64,000 bases of DNA from Bathymodiolus brooksi (lineage: Eukaryota > Mollusca > Bivalvia > Mytilida > Modiolidae): assembly GCA_963680875.1 (NCBI GenBank), contig OY804578.1:97245689-97309688 (forward strand), in the 5' to 3' direction. Every line of letters begins with the position of its first letter. Position 1 is the stretch's first letter. The notes beneath the pieces are model-generated. The model ran no database searches. It was not told the origin of the DNA and saw nothing but the letters and a program-made list of their open reading frames with translations. The translations under genes were made by a program, and so were the position numbers. Below, in pieces: positions 25,601 to 32,653 of the stretch.

Positions 25601-27561
25601 AATCACTATTTAATGACGGAATATATCTTTAAACGGGACACTATTCAATTGGTATTCAAATGTCTGTTTAAAAGTTAACCAGATACTGTAAAGAATTATC
25701 TATCTTGAGTAAACATAATGTAAAATGTTGTCATCTCCTTAATATGTTACTTATGTGGTGTAGGAGACAAACAAGAATAAAGCCATATGTGTAGTATCTA
25801 TGACCGAATGGAATACAGATAATGTACCGTCGTCTGGGACATGTATGTTAGATCTTCTGAACAATGTTTCGTCCTGGCGAGATGATCATCCTGGTTCAGT
25901 TACGGTCGTTTGTCAGTAAGTCTGGTTATTTAGATAAATAAAATAATGTAAATATCGCATGTACCTTTTATAACATAAGACAAGTTTGAAGATACCAGAC
26001 TCCGTAAATCGAAGGACAGACAAGACAATGGCCAAAAGAAAAACAAAAGGACAAACAGTAAATTACAAAACACTACATAGAAAACTATTGTTCGAAGAAC
26101 AGGAATCTCTCTTTACGAAAAATAAAATGAAAGAAACAGCTACTAAAATAAATTTCAGGAGATTTGATTTTATTATGACAATTCCACGGAGTATATTTTC
26201 TTTCATACTTTTTTTTTGCTTGCATTGGATAAGTGAGAATCAAGATCTTAATCATTTGTTTTGTTGTTCCACAGCATCATGAATGTGTACACTTATCAAA
26301 TACGTAATTTTACCAATAATTTATCCCACATTTTTCAATATATTTCACTATAAGTCAAGGATGAATGTTTCCACAAAAAAAATATAATGGTTTTATATTT
26401 GTTCTTCGTCATTTTAAGATAAAATACATGAAAGTAGATAACAGAAAAATGGGGTGTGTCTTCATTTAAACAATTTTGTTGTAATCTTCTCTTTGTCTAT
26501 TATTAACATATTGAAAACTAGTCACAATATGTTTTATCGTCTTTGTTTGTGTACATACTAAGTAGTTTGTAAATTACAAAATGAAAAAAACGGAAAAAAA
26601 CGAAAACTAAATAGTTTCAAAGTAAAAAGGAATATATGACTACAGATTACAATAGAGACAACACATAGTCCTAAAACTGATTATTAAACTATGCACAGTG
26701 TATCACAAAGTATGTCTTTTAGATTTGTGAAGCACTTTGTATCATATTATTTCTTTCTTTAAGAAATATTTCAAAAGTTTTTGACAGACTTGCATTGGAA
26801 TTTATGTTTATGTATATTTCATAAGAGAATCATTTCAGTTCTAAAAATGATCTACATTGTTTGTTTAAACTAAAGTCTTATGAGAATGAATGATCAATTT
26901 ATGGTCAGATATATGTTTTTTTAAGGGATGGATGTAAGAGAAGCGGTGTCTTTGTTGCCCTCAGTCTGGTTTTAGAGAAGATAGAAATAGACGACGAAGT
27001 AGACATATTCCAGGTGGTGAGAACAATACAAATACGAAGACCAGAATTCTTTCCTAATTTTGTAAGTTTGTCAATTTCAACATACTTGCATAATTGATTA
27101 TATTTTTAATATTTATTTCTTTTTATTATCATTTTATATTGTCATTGTTTAATTTTGTCTTGTTGTACTTGTCCTTGCAATTCGCATTTATCTTCATGTA
27201 TGTACAAGGGAAGAACAGAATTACAAAAAAAAAGATTATCAGCTAAGAAAAATCTAACTCTTAACACTGGTGGACATAATGTTCAGACATTTAGAAATGA
27301 TCATATATACAATACATTTAATTGAAAATTCTACTGTGAACAATGTACAACTATTAATCAGATGTGTTTTACAATGCCAAATTGGGTATATATTATAATA
27401 TAGAAGTATTCTGCCTTTCGATTGTTTCTGCTAAAATATACGTTTATAACTAAAACACTAATCGTCCTTTTTTTCTACAGGATCAATATGAATACTGCTA
27501 CCAGTGTACCAAAGAGCATTTAGAAGAAAAGTCCATTGATGAAATGCATAACAAACGTTAA
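7387..27561 (+). CDS. Receptor-type protein tyrosine phosphatase, cytoplasmic tandem domains (16 exons; D2 damaged)
   Basis: Sixteen exons with GT-AG borders and matching phases encode a juxtamembrane segment, PTP domain D1, a linker and a second PTP domain, D2. Exons: 7387-7616, 8221-8308, 12960-13027, 15367-15403, 16472-16569, 17503-17634, 18090-18235, 19526-19661, 20299-20448, 20994-21078, 22459-22532, 22785-22896, 24709-24819, 25764-25915, 26926-27061, 27481-27561. D1 has KNRF, the QYWPE motif, the WPDHGVP acid loop, the [12 protein letters not shown] phosphate loop (split by an intron) and the QTKDQY Q-loop, so it should dephosphorylate phosphotyrosine on cytoplasmic substrates. D2 keeps a CX5R loop but lacks the WPD acid and the canonical His. 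It also carries a frameshift (exon 12) and a TAG (exon 13). The signal peptide, ectodomain and membrane segment are not in the window. The paralogue cannot be named from the catalytic half alone. Confidence 0.93.
7672..7840 (+). repeat. SINE/MITE-like dispersed repeat, copy 1
   Basis: It has 'ggggtaatcagaag' at 7687, then 'acaaacaatgatctac' at 7752 and 'cgaaccccact' near 7803. The same blocks recur at 17376-17475, 22015-22125, 25510-25600, 26015-26100 and, inverted, at 27700-27935. It lies just inside the first intron. The family identity is not known to me. Confidence 0.7.
7841..8220. other. Intron 1 remainder, nothing recognised
   Basis: AT-rich sequence with no repeat or ORF that I can support. 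It ends in a pyrimidine-rich acceptor. Confidence 0.5.
8221..8308 (+). CDS. RPTP exon 2: D1 start, KNRF motif
   Basis: The acceptor is 'tttgtag' and the donor is 'ccttGTAAGA'. It has 29 codons plus one base. It carries LPNG and KNRFVNTLP, the phosphotyrosine-recognition loop lead-in at the start of D1. Confidence 0.92.
8309..9058. other. Intron 2, first part
   Basis: No coding signal. A patch at 8397-8505 (gggtcgaaaattac to tcgtgcac) is less AT-rich and may be an old repeat. Nothing else was identified. Confidence 0.4.
9059..9594. mobile_element. Possible 0.54-kb MITE with a captured exon-like ORF
   Basis: A perfect 14-bp inverted repeat (aaaggtataatgtc) bounds 9059-9594. On the - strand, 9236-9418 encodes a basic 60-residue segment, with RARINKG-like and [17 protein letters not shown], like the N-terminal block seen in many invertebrate transposase-derived and C2H2 proteins. 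The frame ends at a GTAAAC donor-like site. No target duplication was found. The borders are tentative. Confidence 0.4.
11624..11842 (+). repeat. Direct duplication inside the 3.2-kb element, copy A
   Basis: About 220 bp, from 'ttgacctttgagctac' to 'gagagtgttgactctcaaat', is repeated at 12594-12858 in the same orientation with roughly 90% identity. Copy B has extra gtccgaccaa units. Confidence 0.85.
12594..12858 (+). repeat. Direct duplication inside the 3.2-kb element, copy B
   Basis: This is the partner of 11624-11842. It has an expansion of 'caaaatgtccgaccaagac' near 12789-12830 and runs into the right terminal repeat. Confidence 0.85.
12960..13027 (+). CDS. RPTP exon 3: YDHSRV
   Basis: The acceptor is 'tgtaatag' and the donor is 'gatGTGAGT'. 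With the carried base it reads [10 protein letters not shown], then [11 protein letters not shown]. The tyrosine of YDHSRV is the residue that stacks on substrate phosphotyrosine in this family. Confidence 0.93.
13028..13497. other. Intron 3, first part
   Basis: AT-rich, no ORF or repeat recognised. Confidence 0.4.
13498..14132 (+). repeat. TTAGCTCACC repeat element with about 150-bp internal units
   Basis: It starts 'tttagctcaccttgcc' and ends 'aggtgagcgacacagagcct'. Inside, 'gccaaatgaaccgaaacttggtaggaagc', a Tm-neutral spacer and 'aacaaacatggctgccac' recur four times with drift. The same family lies inverted at 53790-59880. Its ends are nearly inverted (CTCACC...GGTGAG). It resembles repeats that are very common in molluscan genomes. 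The name is not known to me. Confidence 0.7.
14133..14430. other. Intron 3, middle part
   Basis: Nothing recognised. Confidence 0.3.
14431..14919 (+). repeat. 54-bp minisatellite
   Basis: An isolated unit sits at 14445, and seven units start at 14546, 14600, 14654, 14708, 14762, 14816 and 14870. The unit runs from 'gtatctagttgtcacgctgg' to 'gtatgtcatccaggca'. Copies differ mainly at one C/T site (cacgctgg or catgctgg). Since 54 is divisible by three, two + frames and one - frame stay open across it. These are not genes. Confidence 0.93.
14920..15366. other. Intron 3, last part
   Basis: AT-rich. The acceptor pyrimidine tract lies at 15342-15366. Nothing else was identified. Confidence 0.4.
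15367..15403 (+). CDS. RPTP exon 4: 37-bp micro-exon
   Basis: The acceptor is 'tttaccag' and the donor is 'caagGTAAAA'. It encodes [12 protein letters not shown] plus the first base of the next Gly codon, matching the family block AYIATQGP. It is too short for ORF detection but fixed by phase on both sides. Confidence 0.93.
15404..16471. other. RPTP intron 4
   Basis: It contains a G-run (15908-15915) and a patch (15915-16130) of higher complexity with a 69-codon - strand frame that I do not recognise. A possible dispersed repeat spans 16180-16330. No gene is supported. Confidence 0.4.
16472..16569 (+). CDS. RPTP exon 5: DFW core
   Basis: The acceptor is 'catcag' and the donor is 'aggGTAACA'. 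It encodes [18 protein letters not shown], then [13 protein letters not shown]. This is the central beta-sheet region of D1. It ends in phase 0. Confidence 0.94.
16570..17502. other. RPTP intron 5 with dispersed-repeat fragments
   Basis: 16735-16880 ('ggccccgacttggtacaggc' to 'caaacctcccgc') looks like a common bivalve dispersed repeat. 17376-17475 is another copy of the SINE/MITE-like family (ggggtaatcagaag at 17384). The rest is plain. Confidence 0.5.
17376..17475 (+). repeat. SINE/MITE-like dispersed repeat, copy 2
   Basis: It shares 'atcaaaggggtaatcagaag' and the following gtaaa..caatgtcatgac blocks with copies 1 and 3. It is partial. Confidence 0.6.
17503..17634 (+). CDS. RPTP exon 6: QYWPE
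   Basis: The acceptor is 'atttaatag' and the donor is 'gagGTAAGA'. It is 44 codons in phase 0, starting IKCHQYWPE and ending RMIKLFNKE. The composition and YWP motif match the family. The middle strand sequence is more divergent. Confidence 0.9.
17635..18089. other. RPTP intron 6
   Basis: Nothing recognised beyond splice signals. Confidence 0.4.
18090..18235 (+). CDS. RPTP exon 7: WPD loop and start of the phosphate loop
   Basis: The acceptor is 'attttcag' and the donor is 'tgcagGTAACT'. It contains [14 protein letters not shown] with the general-acid Asp, and ends PLTVHC plus two bases, so the catalytic Cys is the last complete codon before the intron. Confidence 0.96.
18236..19525. other. 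RPTP intron 7
   Basis: It separates the catalytic Cys codon from the Arg of the same phosphate loop. It contains the minisatellite at 18567-18792. Otherwise it is AT-rich with no ORF of substance. Confidence 0.5.
18567..18792. repeat. Short minisatellite, 47-bp and about 70-bp units
   Basis: Two clean 47-bp units (acaacacaatccagagagat, then agaacgaagacaaacacacc, then aaagtac) follow two longer variants containing 'cagaatccagaatgtacaat'. The overlapping - strand Cys/Leu-rich frames here are products of the repeat. Confidence 0.85.
19526..19661 (+). CDS. RPTP exon 8: AGIGRTG signature
   Basis: The acceptor is 'tatatag' and the donor is 'aaaGTAAGT'. The first base completes Ser of [18 protein letters not shown]. 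The exon also carries [19 protein letters not shown], leading into the Q-loop. Phase and motif prove continuity with exon 7. Confidence 0.96.
19662..20298. other. RPTP intron 8
   Basis: Nothing recognised. Confidence 0.4.
20299..20448 (+). CDS. RPTP exon 9: end of D1 and D1-D2 linker
   Basis: The acceptor is 'atttgcag' and the donor is 'cagGTACAA'. It is 50 codons. [14 protein letters not shown] completes D1, followed by a charged linker ([19 protein letters not shown]). Confidence 0.92.
20449..20993. other. RPTP intron 9
   Basis: A T/G-rich tract spans 20795-20870. Nothing else was seen. Confidence 0.4.
20994..21078 (+). CDS. RPTP exon 10: D2 start
   Basis: The acceptor is 'atttgcag' and the donor is 'accctGTACGT'. 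It encodes the linker and then KNAFQNILP. The D1-like KNRF is changed to KNAF, as expected for a divergent second domain. Confidence 0.86.
21079..22458. other. RPTP intron 10
   Basis: AT-rich. It holds a further copy of the SINE/MITE-like family (22015-22125). No ORF. Confidence 0.45.
22015..22125 (+). repeat. SINE/MITE-like dispersed repeat, copy 3
   Basis: 'aaaaaggacaaacaatgatc' and 'cacgaactccactaaaaacc' match copy 1 in the same order and orientation. Confidence 0.7.
22459..22532 (+). CDS. RPTP exon 11: D2 [10 protein letters not shown]
   Basis: The acceptor is 'atttgtag' and the donor is 'cctGTAAGT'. It reads [10 protein letters not shown] and [11 protein letters not shown]. The HSRV of D1 is replaced by SYRP, which removes the usual phosphotyrosine-loop form. 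Confidence 0.88.
22785..22896 (+). pseudogene. RPTP exon 12: D2 DFW exon with frameshift
   Basis: The acceptor is 'attgtcag' and the donor is 'gagGTTTGT'. It is 112 bp, one more than the 111 bp that both neighbours' phases require. The first part reads in the expected frame (CVGKRNILT). The family block [15 protein letters not shown] reads in the +1 frame, and a stop closes each frame alone (TAG at 22826-22828 and TGA at 22811-22813 lie in this stretch). The GP after the TQ-like position is also missing. A small deletion or insertion near 22810-22816 is likely. Confidence 0.85.
23081..24335 (+). mobile_element. 5'-truncated LINE tail in RPTP intron 12
   Basis: Nearly identical to 50810-52050. 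It holds the last about 210 codons of a LINE reverse transcriptase protein plus the 3' UTR, and ends near 'ttaaaatgaaaatgaaat'. It is 5' truncated at about 23081, the usual outcome of target-primed reverse transcription. No clear target-site duplication was resolved. Confidence 0.85.
23162..23737 (+). pseudogene. LINE protein C-terminal fragment, 191 codons
   Basis: This open frame ends at TAA 23735-23737. It contains [20 protein letters not shown], typical of LINE RT C-termini, and a Cys/His block [20 protein letters not shown] in which the second Cys of the usual CxxC is replaced by Tyr. The related copy at 51157-51462 keeps it as CPHC. There is no catalytic part, so no activity is expected. 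It is intronic and unrelated to the host gene. Confidence 0.8.
24336..24708. other. RPTP intron 12, last part
   Basis: AT-rich, nothing recognised. Confidence 0.4.
24709..24819 (+). pseudogene. RPTP exon 13: D2 exon with in-frame TAG
   Basis: The acceptor is 'tatttcag' and the donor is 'aagGTATGT'. It is 111 bp in phase 0. It reads [13 protein letters not shown], then TAG at 24748-24750, then [19 protein letters not shown] to the donor. The stop sits where related domains have an aromatic residue, so a Tyr-to-stop change is probable. The rest of the exon still looks coding. Confidence 0.82.
24820..25763. other. RPTP intron 13
   Basis: It contains a partial SINE/MITE-like copy at 25510-25600. 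The overlapping frames at 25195-25487 have no recognisable product. Confidence 0.45.
25510..25600 (+). repeat. SINE/MITE-like dispersed repeat, copy 4 (diverged)
   Basis: 'gacctaaggaaaaaagact' and 'aagaatgatatacgaaacat' align with the family core with more drift than the other copies. Confidence 0.5.
25764..25915 (+). CDS. RPTP exon 14: D2 acid-loop region
   Basis: The acceptor is 'tggtgtag' and the donor is 'tcaGTAAGT'. It encodes [14 protein letters not shown], where WPD is replaced by WNTD, and ends SVTVVC plus two bases. The loss of WPD predicts no or little catalysis by D2 even without the stops. Confidence 0.88.
25916..26925. other. RPTP intron 14
   Basis: It holds a SINE/MITE-like copy (26015-26100). 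The remainder is AT-rich without coding features. Confidence 0.45.
26015..26100 (+). repeat. SINE/MITE-like dispersed repeat, copy 5
   Basis: 'gacaatggccaaaagaaaaa' and 'attacaaaacactacataga' match the family core. Confidence 0.6.
26926..27061 (+). CDS. RPTP exon 15: D2 CX5R loop
   Basis: The acceptor is 'tttttaag' and the donor is 'tttGTAAGT'. Joined to exon 14 it reads [17 protein letters not shown]. It keeps Cys and Arg of CX5R but not the HCSAG form. [19 protein letters not shown] and RRPEFFPNF complete the helical part. Confidence 0.9.
27062..27480. other. RPTP intron 15
   Basis: Nothing recognised except splice signals. Confidence 0.4.
27481..27561 (+). CDS. RPTP terminal exon
   Basis: The acceptor is 'ttctacag'. 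[14 protein letters not shown] is the last helix of D2 (family: QY.f.y....ey). A short charged tail and TAA at 27559-27561 follow. No AATAAA was found in the next 150 bases, so the polyadenylation site is unknown. Confidence 0.92.
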   Translation, partial: DQYEYCYQCTKEHLEEKSIDEMHNKR

Positions 27562-28633
27562 CAGTTGATCTCAAATGAAATATGACGAACATATTTAAAC
27601 TATATATTTGGATATTCTTCTATATAAATGTACATGATAATTGTAATAACTTAACAATAACATCATGTGTGGTACTAGTGAAGTAAGAACTACTTACACT
27701 TCTGGGGCATATGAGTTCACTCCAGGTTGTTATGTCTATTGTTCAATTTTTAGTATTGTAGATCATTGTTTGTGTTTTTATACTTTTTCCTTGGGCAATT
27801 GTTTTGTCTGTCCTTCAATTTATGACAAATGATTACCCCACTCCATGTAGTATTTTGTAGATCATTGTATGTCTTTTTTCTCCCTTTTTTTGTGCCTATT
27901 ACATTTCTTCTAATTACCCCATTTTGGCATCCCCACACTCTTTTCGCATAACTCACTAGGGACGTGAATCGACCCAGTAACTTTAATGGTGATACTCATG
28001 TATTGCATGCGATATATGTCAATCCAACTACTCTATGATCACCACGTCACTTGTGGTTAAATGTGTTGCACTGGTATTGGGGGAAATGGACGTGGTCAGT
28101 ACATTGGGCCGCAAACAACCACCCCTAGGAAATTATTATTCATTAGACTCTGATGTTGTTTACAAGCATTACATTCCCTAAGTACATAACACTAATACAA
28201 TTTAGTTGTAATGGTGAATTGTGTAATAACATTGCTAATGGTCGAGTTTATCGGATGAGGTGGACCTCACTGTCTGAAAACAAGGTCATGTTTCTACCAT
28301 TTGTGGTTCCCTCGAGAACACTATGCACACCATGTCTTCATTAAATATTAGAAAGTATATCACAACGCTTAGTATATCTTGTACAATTGTTCTTTGTGAT
28401 AACAAATGTAATATTCTGCCATCCATATATTTGATATTATGTTAATATATTTGTGATAATTCTTAATATGTAATCAAGACTTACTGCATTTAATATATTT
28501 CGATATTATACATCAACTAAAGCTATTTGTGTGATACGATACAATCCATGGATGGGATTGTTAATTACTGGACCATGGCACAATAAGTTGATATCAGCAT
28601 TGACTGGACACTCTAATGTTATTACAATTATAT
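27562..28633. other. 3' flank of RPTP gene
   Basis: It contains the 3' UTR (end unknown) and an inverted pair of SINE/MITE-like copies at 27700-27935. From 27960 onwards the sequence is less AT-rich (to about 28340) but without a supported ORF. Confidence 0.45.
27700..27935 (-). repeat. SINE/MITE-like dispersed repeat, two tandem copies on - strand
   Basis: 'gtagatcattgtttgtgttt' and 'gtagatcattgtatgtcttt' are the reverse complement of the family core. 'aattaccccattttggcatc' corresponds to the reverse of the ggggtaat block. Confidence 0.65.
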
Positions 28634-29360
28634 ATATACACAAAGAAAAAAGTTAAGCACCCCCATGTTTTTTGGAAATGACAAATGATACGACAAGTAT
28701 CACGAGATTACTGACCAGATAATCTCAAGAACGCAATGGTGACCTGTTAGGACATTACATTGGCAGTAAGAAACCACAAAAAAGTCAAGAAAAATGTTAA
28801 TTTAATGAATATTTAATCACAATATCACAAGGCCAGTTTTTGCAGTAAAACATGTCCATTCTAAGTATTGACCTTCACAGTTCAAAAAGCACGATAAGAT
28901 TGTCATTTCACTTTCAAAACGTCACTTATGAATCACTTGACCAAATCTATTGTTCAAAGTTCAATACTGGGTGTAACCCCCACGTGCTTGGATGACGGCC
29001 TCAACCCTGCGTATCATCCCTCAAGTTAGACGTCGGATGTCCTGTTGTTATAGCTGCTGCCATTCCCGATGCAATGCTGCTTCCAACTGACGAATGTTTT
29101 GCACAGGAGATTCCCGAGCATGTATACGACGGCCTAACATGTCCCAAATATGCTCTATGGAATTCAAATCATGGCTGGCCAAGGAGCAGAAGTCACGGCT
29201 AGTCGATATTAGACATAATTGTCACACCTGTGTGAGCACATCTTTTTAATGGAATATTGTTCTTGCTATAATCAATATAAATATTAGAATCTAAATTTAG
29301 TGTAACTTATTATGTTTTAATATATCAGGGGGTGCTTAACTTTTTTCTTTGTGTATATAT
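28634..29360 (-). mobile_element. Tc1/mariner-type relic with intact TIRs
   Basis: TIRs 'cacaaagaaaaaagttaagc' plus acccc lie at 28640-28664 and, inverted, at 29328-29352, flanked by TA-rich sequence, as expected for TA insertion. On the - strand, ending at 28961-28963, a degenerate frame reads EAVIQARGGYTQY then stop, the typical C-terminus of Tc1-like transposases. Most of the transposase is deleted, so the element cannot move by itself. DDE residues are not present. Confidence 0.85.
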
Positions 29361-29489
29361 TGTGTCAAACTGTCGCTTAATTTGTAATGTTAATATTTAT
29401 ATTTTGATGTTTTTTTTTTAATCATTTTTAATATAAAAAAAACTTTATGATGTTCCTAGTCGCTTAAACTGTATTCTAATCATGAAAAT

Positions 29490-30000
29490 GAACAAACTGA
29501 TAGTTGTAATAATAAACAGTGCTGGGAGTATCTCATAAAGCCAATCATTTCGGGTTAAATGGATCTGTTCGAATGATGAAAGCACACAGAAACGTCTCAA
29601 TGAACTTCTTGACCATTTGAAGAACAGGGGATATAGTCATAAGAACATTGAACAGGGTTTGTCTGCTTCGAAGGCGATCAGTATAGATCAACTTGCAGAA
29701 TATAAAGTTAGACAATCAATAGAAAGGCAACGTTTGTGCATTCATATTATCCTAACTTCGGTGGTCTCTTACACATCATCCGTGTACAATTGAAGCACAT
29801 CCTCATCTTTCCAAACTATTTCCCGAGTCTCCGTTAATGACTTTCAGATTACCGACAAAATTGAAATAATGAGAGCTGCTGTTATATCAAAGCCCAACAT
29901 CCCACATCTGGGCATTGTAAAGGTTGTGGTAACCAACGTAAGAAATATCGCCAGATACAAGATACACATAAATTAAAAATTGTGAGGAGACAATGACCTG
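29490..30000 (+). pseudogene. Possible Penelope-like RT fragment, degenerate
   Basis: Broken + strand frames read RLNELLDHLKNRGYSHKNI, then a stretch with IEAHPHLSKLFPESP, then MTFRLPTKLK and a Cys-rich HCKGCGNQRKK. The order (RGY helix, late RT block, a Cys-containing region) is like the C-terminal part of Penelope-like reverse transcriptases. The match is from memory of the pattern only and the identity is low. It could also be another RT relic. Confidence 0.35.
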
Positions 30001-32080
30001 CTTACATTCAGAACTGTGGGCTTGTCTTGTAAATATTAATTTTATTTTTAGTGCTATGCCTTACTTATTCATTCAATACATTAACATGTTCAGTAACTTC
30101 TGTGAATATCATTGGTTTATAGTACACGTGGACATGATCTAAATTATTCACTATTTCTGAGGCGACCGTACGTCGTGGTCGTGATGATATCATAGTTGGA
30201 TTCATAACTACCTATGCAGTCAATAACAATCGTCACTAACATTGTGAGTTCGAATACAACATTATTGTCAGTTACATGCGACAGGTCAGTGGTTGTCTCC
30301 GGGTACTCAAGTTTCCTCCACCAATAAAACTGATGGATACGATATAACTGAAACATTGTTGACAGTGGTGTTAAACACCATTACCCCTAACCCCAGAATC
30401 TTAGATATTATGAAACTAGAGCAAATTCATTTTATGGTAGTAAAAAAATAGAAAGCTATGCTCTGATCCTCTCTTATACCGCCGCCCCCTGCTCCTAAGA
30501 CAACTAAAGAATAACCAGAATCAAACGAATACAACTGGAGCACAGAATTTGAAGGAATTTAACAATACAGCTGGGGTGACTGTCTGTTTTTTTTTTTTTT
30601 TTAATGAATTAATCAAGTAGAGTCACCCTCAAACCACCCCTCCCCCTCCTACCTGAAAATAAAAAAGAAATGCAGTCATTTGGTAATTTGGACATCCACT
30701 GTGTCAATTATAAGAATTCAAAAGCTTTTTGTTATTGGTAACTAGTTATTTTTTTATCTCACAAACAAAGAAACTAGCAAAGGATGGGTGTGTGATAACT
30801 TTCCTCGACAATTTCATTTTTTATGGGTGCCATCCATGAAAAACATAAATTTAAATATTTTAAAAATCTGACGGTAAAAGTTTGCAGAATTTGGTGCAAT
30901 TATATCTATATGTCTATTCTTCAGTGTGGCATTTTTTGGTGGAAATTAATCGACAGGAATTTTTTTAATACCAAGGTGGTCCTCAGGGCTTCCCCCTTTT
31001 TTTGCAGTTTCCACTGTTTTGCACGTGATTATCTCCAAACAGGATATTCAGATATGCTAGATATTTCATATTTATTCAACAACAACACAAGTGTATTAAA
31101 GCCAAAATATTCCCTTTCAATCAGAAATAAATGTGCATATCTATTAGAATCTTCTGAAACTAGTATTACCATCTGGCGTCAAGAATACCCCCAAAATTGC
31201 TATATTTAGGATGTGCTATGGAGAAAACGGCACGGTGAAATTTTTTGAAACTTAGGCAGATAATGTATTTAGACATAACTATTCCATGAAGCAATTTTTT
31301 AAAAATTGAACGATGGGAACATTTTAGGGTAACCCAGGTCTACACCCTTAAATGTAGATACGTATCTACCTTAAATGGTGGTATAATGCATTGTTTGAAA
31401 TTACACAACTAAAAACTGATGTCACTGGCAAGCTTTGCTTCTGTTCTGTTTAAAGCAAGGGTGAGAATTTTATATGTTTCGCTAAGCCTATCACCTGTTC
31501 AATATGAACAAGTTTACTGGATATTTTTCAGTTTCTTTGCACTGTTTTTCCAGACATCCTATTTCTTTTCTTTAAAGAATGTTGGAATGTTAATTGTGAC
31601 ATCTGATCCTCCATATGCAGATATGACACAATTCCACCAGTTGAACATCCAAAAAATACTATTAGGTACTGTGTTTCTATTTTATTTGTAGAATAAGTAG
31701 ATCATTGTGCAACCTGATGTTTTAGTTGTTGGAATGGTATTTTTGTGTCATCTACAATAAGTCGGGTTGATGAAAGTTTATTCCAATCAGATGGACTAAA
31801 AAGATATTACATTGTATCTAAATCACTATGTGGCAACAAAGCTAACTCCTTCCATTGTTAAGACATAACATTTATCCAGGATATCAATTTTCAATATTTA
31901 GCTGGCCCACTCTGTTGTATACATTGTTCAAGTTATGATCATTGTCAGGTCTAAAGTTTTCAATGGCAAGGGATGACCAAGCTTGACATCCAAATTCCTA
32001 GTAGAGTGGAACAGCATAACACATTTTTCATAGACTAATTTTCACTCTAAGCACATCCCTTTTCCCCACAATGCACATTA
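30001..32080. other. Repeat-like AT-rich stretch, no gene supported
   Basis: Frames of 128 codons (30823-31209) and 90 codons (31419-31691) lie on the + strand. They are Phe/Ile-rich, have no recognised domain and no support such as splice or codon pattern. A T-run lies at 30587-30602. Confidence 0.4.
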
Positions 32081-32344
32081 GACGTACACAGGAGTCCATT
32101 CCTCTTCTTCTTTTCTTATGAACTCAAATTTTGTGTCATTTCTTTTGCTACGTCTGTCGCCTCCTTCAGTGCCGATGTTTCTCCTCAAGAAAGCTAAAGT
32201 ATTATTTGCTTTTTTAGTGATGGCATCTACGTGGGTGTTCCAAGAGAGGTTTTTAGAGATGTTAAGGCCTAGGTATTTCGTAGAATCAACATGTTGGAGT
32301 ATGTGTCCATGTATGGTGTAGTGCTTTACGTTTCTTAGTGATGG

Positions 32345-32653
32345 TCAATACTTCACATTTGTCTGGGTTGAACTGCATCTGCACTGTTGTTCCCATTTGA
32401 TTAAGTTGTCTAGGTCTTCTTGAAGTTGGGTACTGTCAGAGGTGGAACTGACCTTCCTATACATGAGGCAGTCGTCAGCGAAAAGACTGGTCTGAGATCT
32501 TGCGTAGCCTGCCATGTCGTTGATGTATACAAGGAAGAGCAAGGGGGCTAAGACCGTTCCTTGTGGAACTCCAGATGCAACAGGATTTGTTGATGACGAA
32601 TTTCCTTCCAGTACAACAGTCTGGGTACGGTCTGACAAGAAATCCTGAATCCA
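32345..32653 (-). pseudogene. LINE RT continuation after frameshift
   Basis: The frame shifts by one relative to the 865-codon ORF. It contains GVPQGTVLAPLLF and the catalytic box FADDCLMY. It ends at a stop where the family would continue. The sequence beyond still shows a KYLGL-like block in broken frames. Confidence 0.88.

Noticed and set aside
30823..31209. 128-codon + strand frame
   Set aside because: Phe/Ile-rich in AT-rich DNA, no start context, family or splice support.
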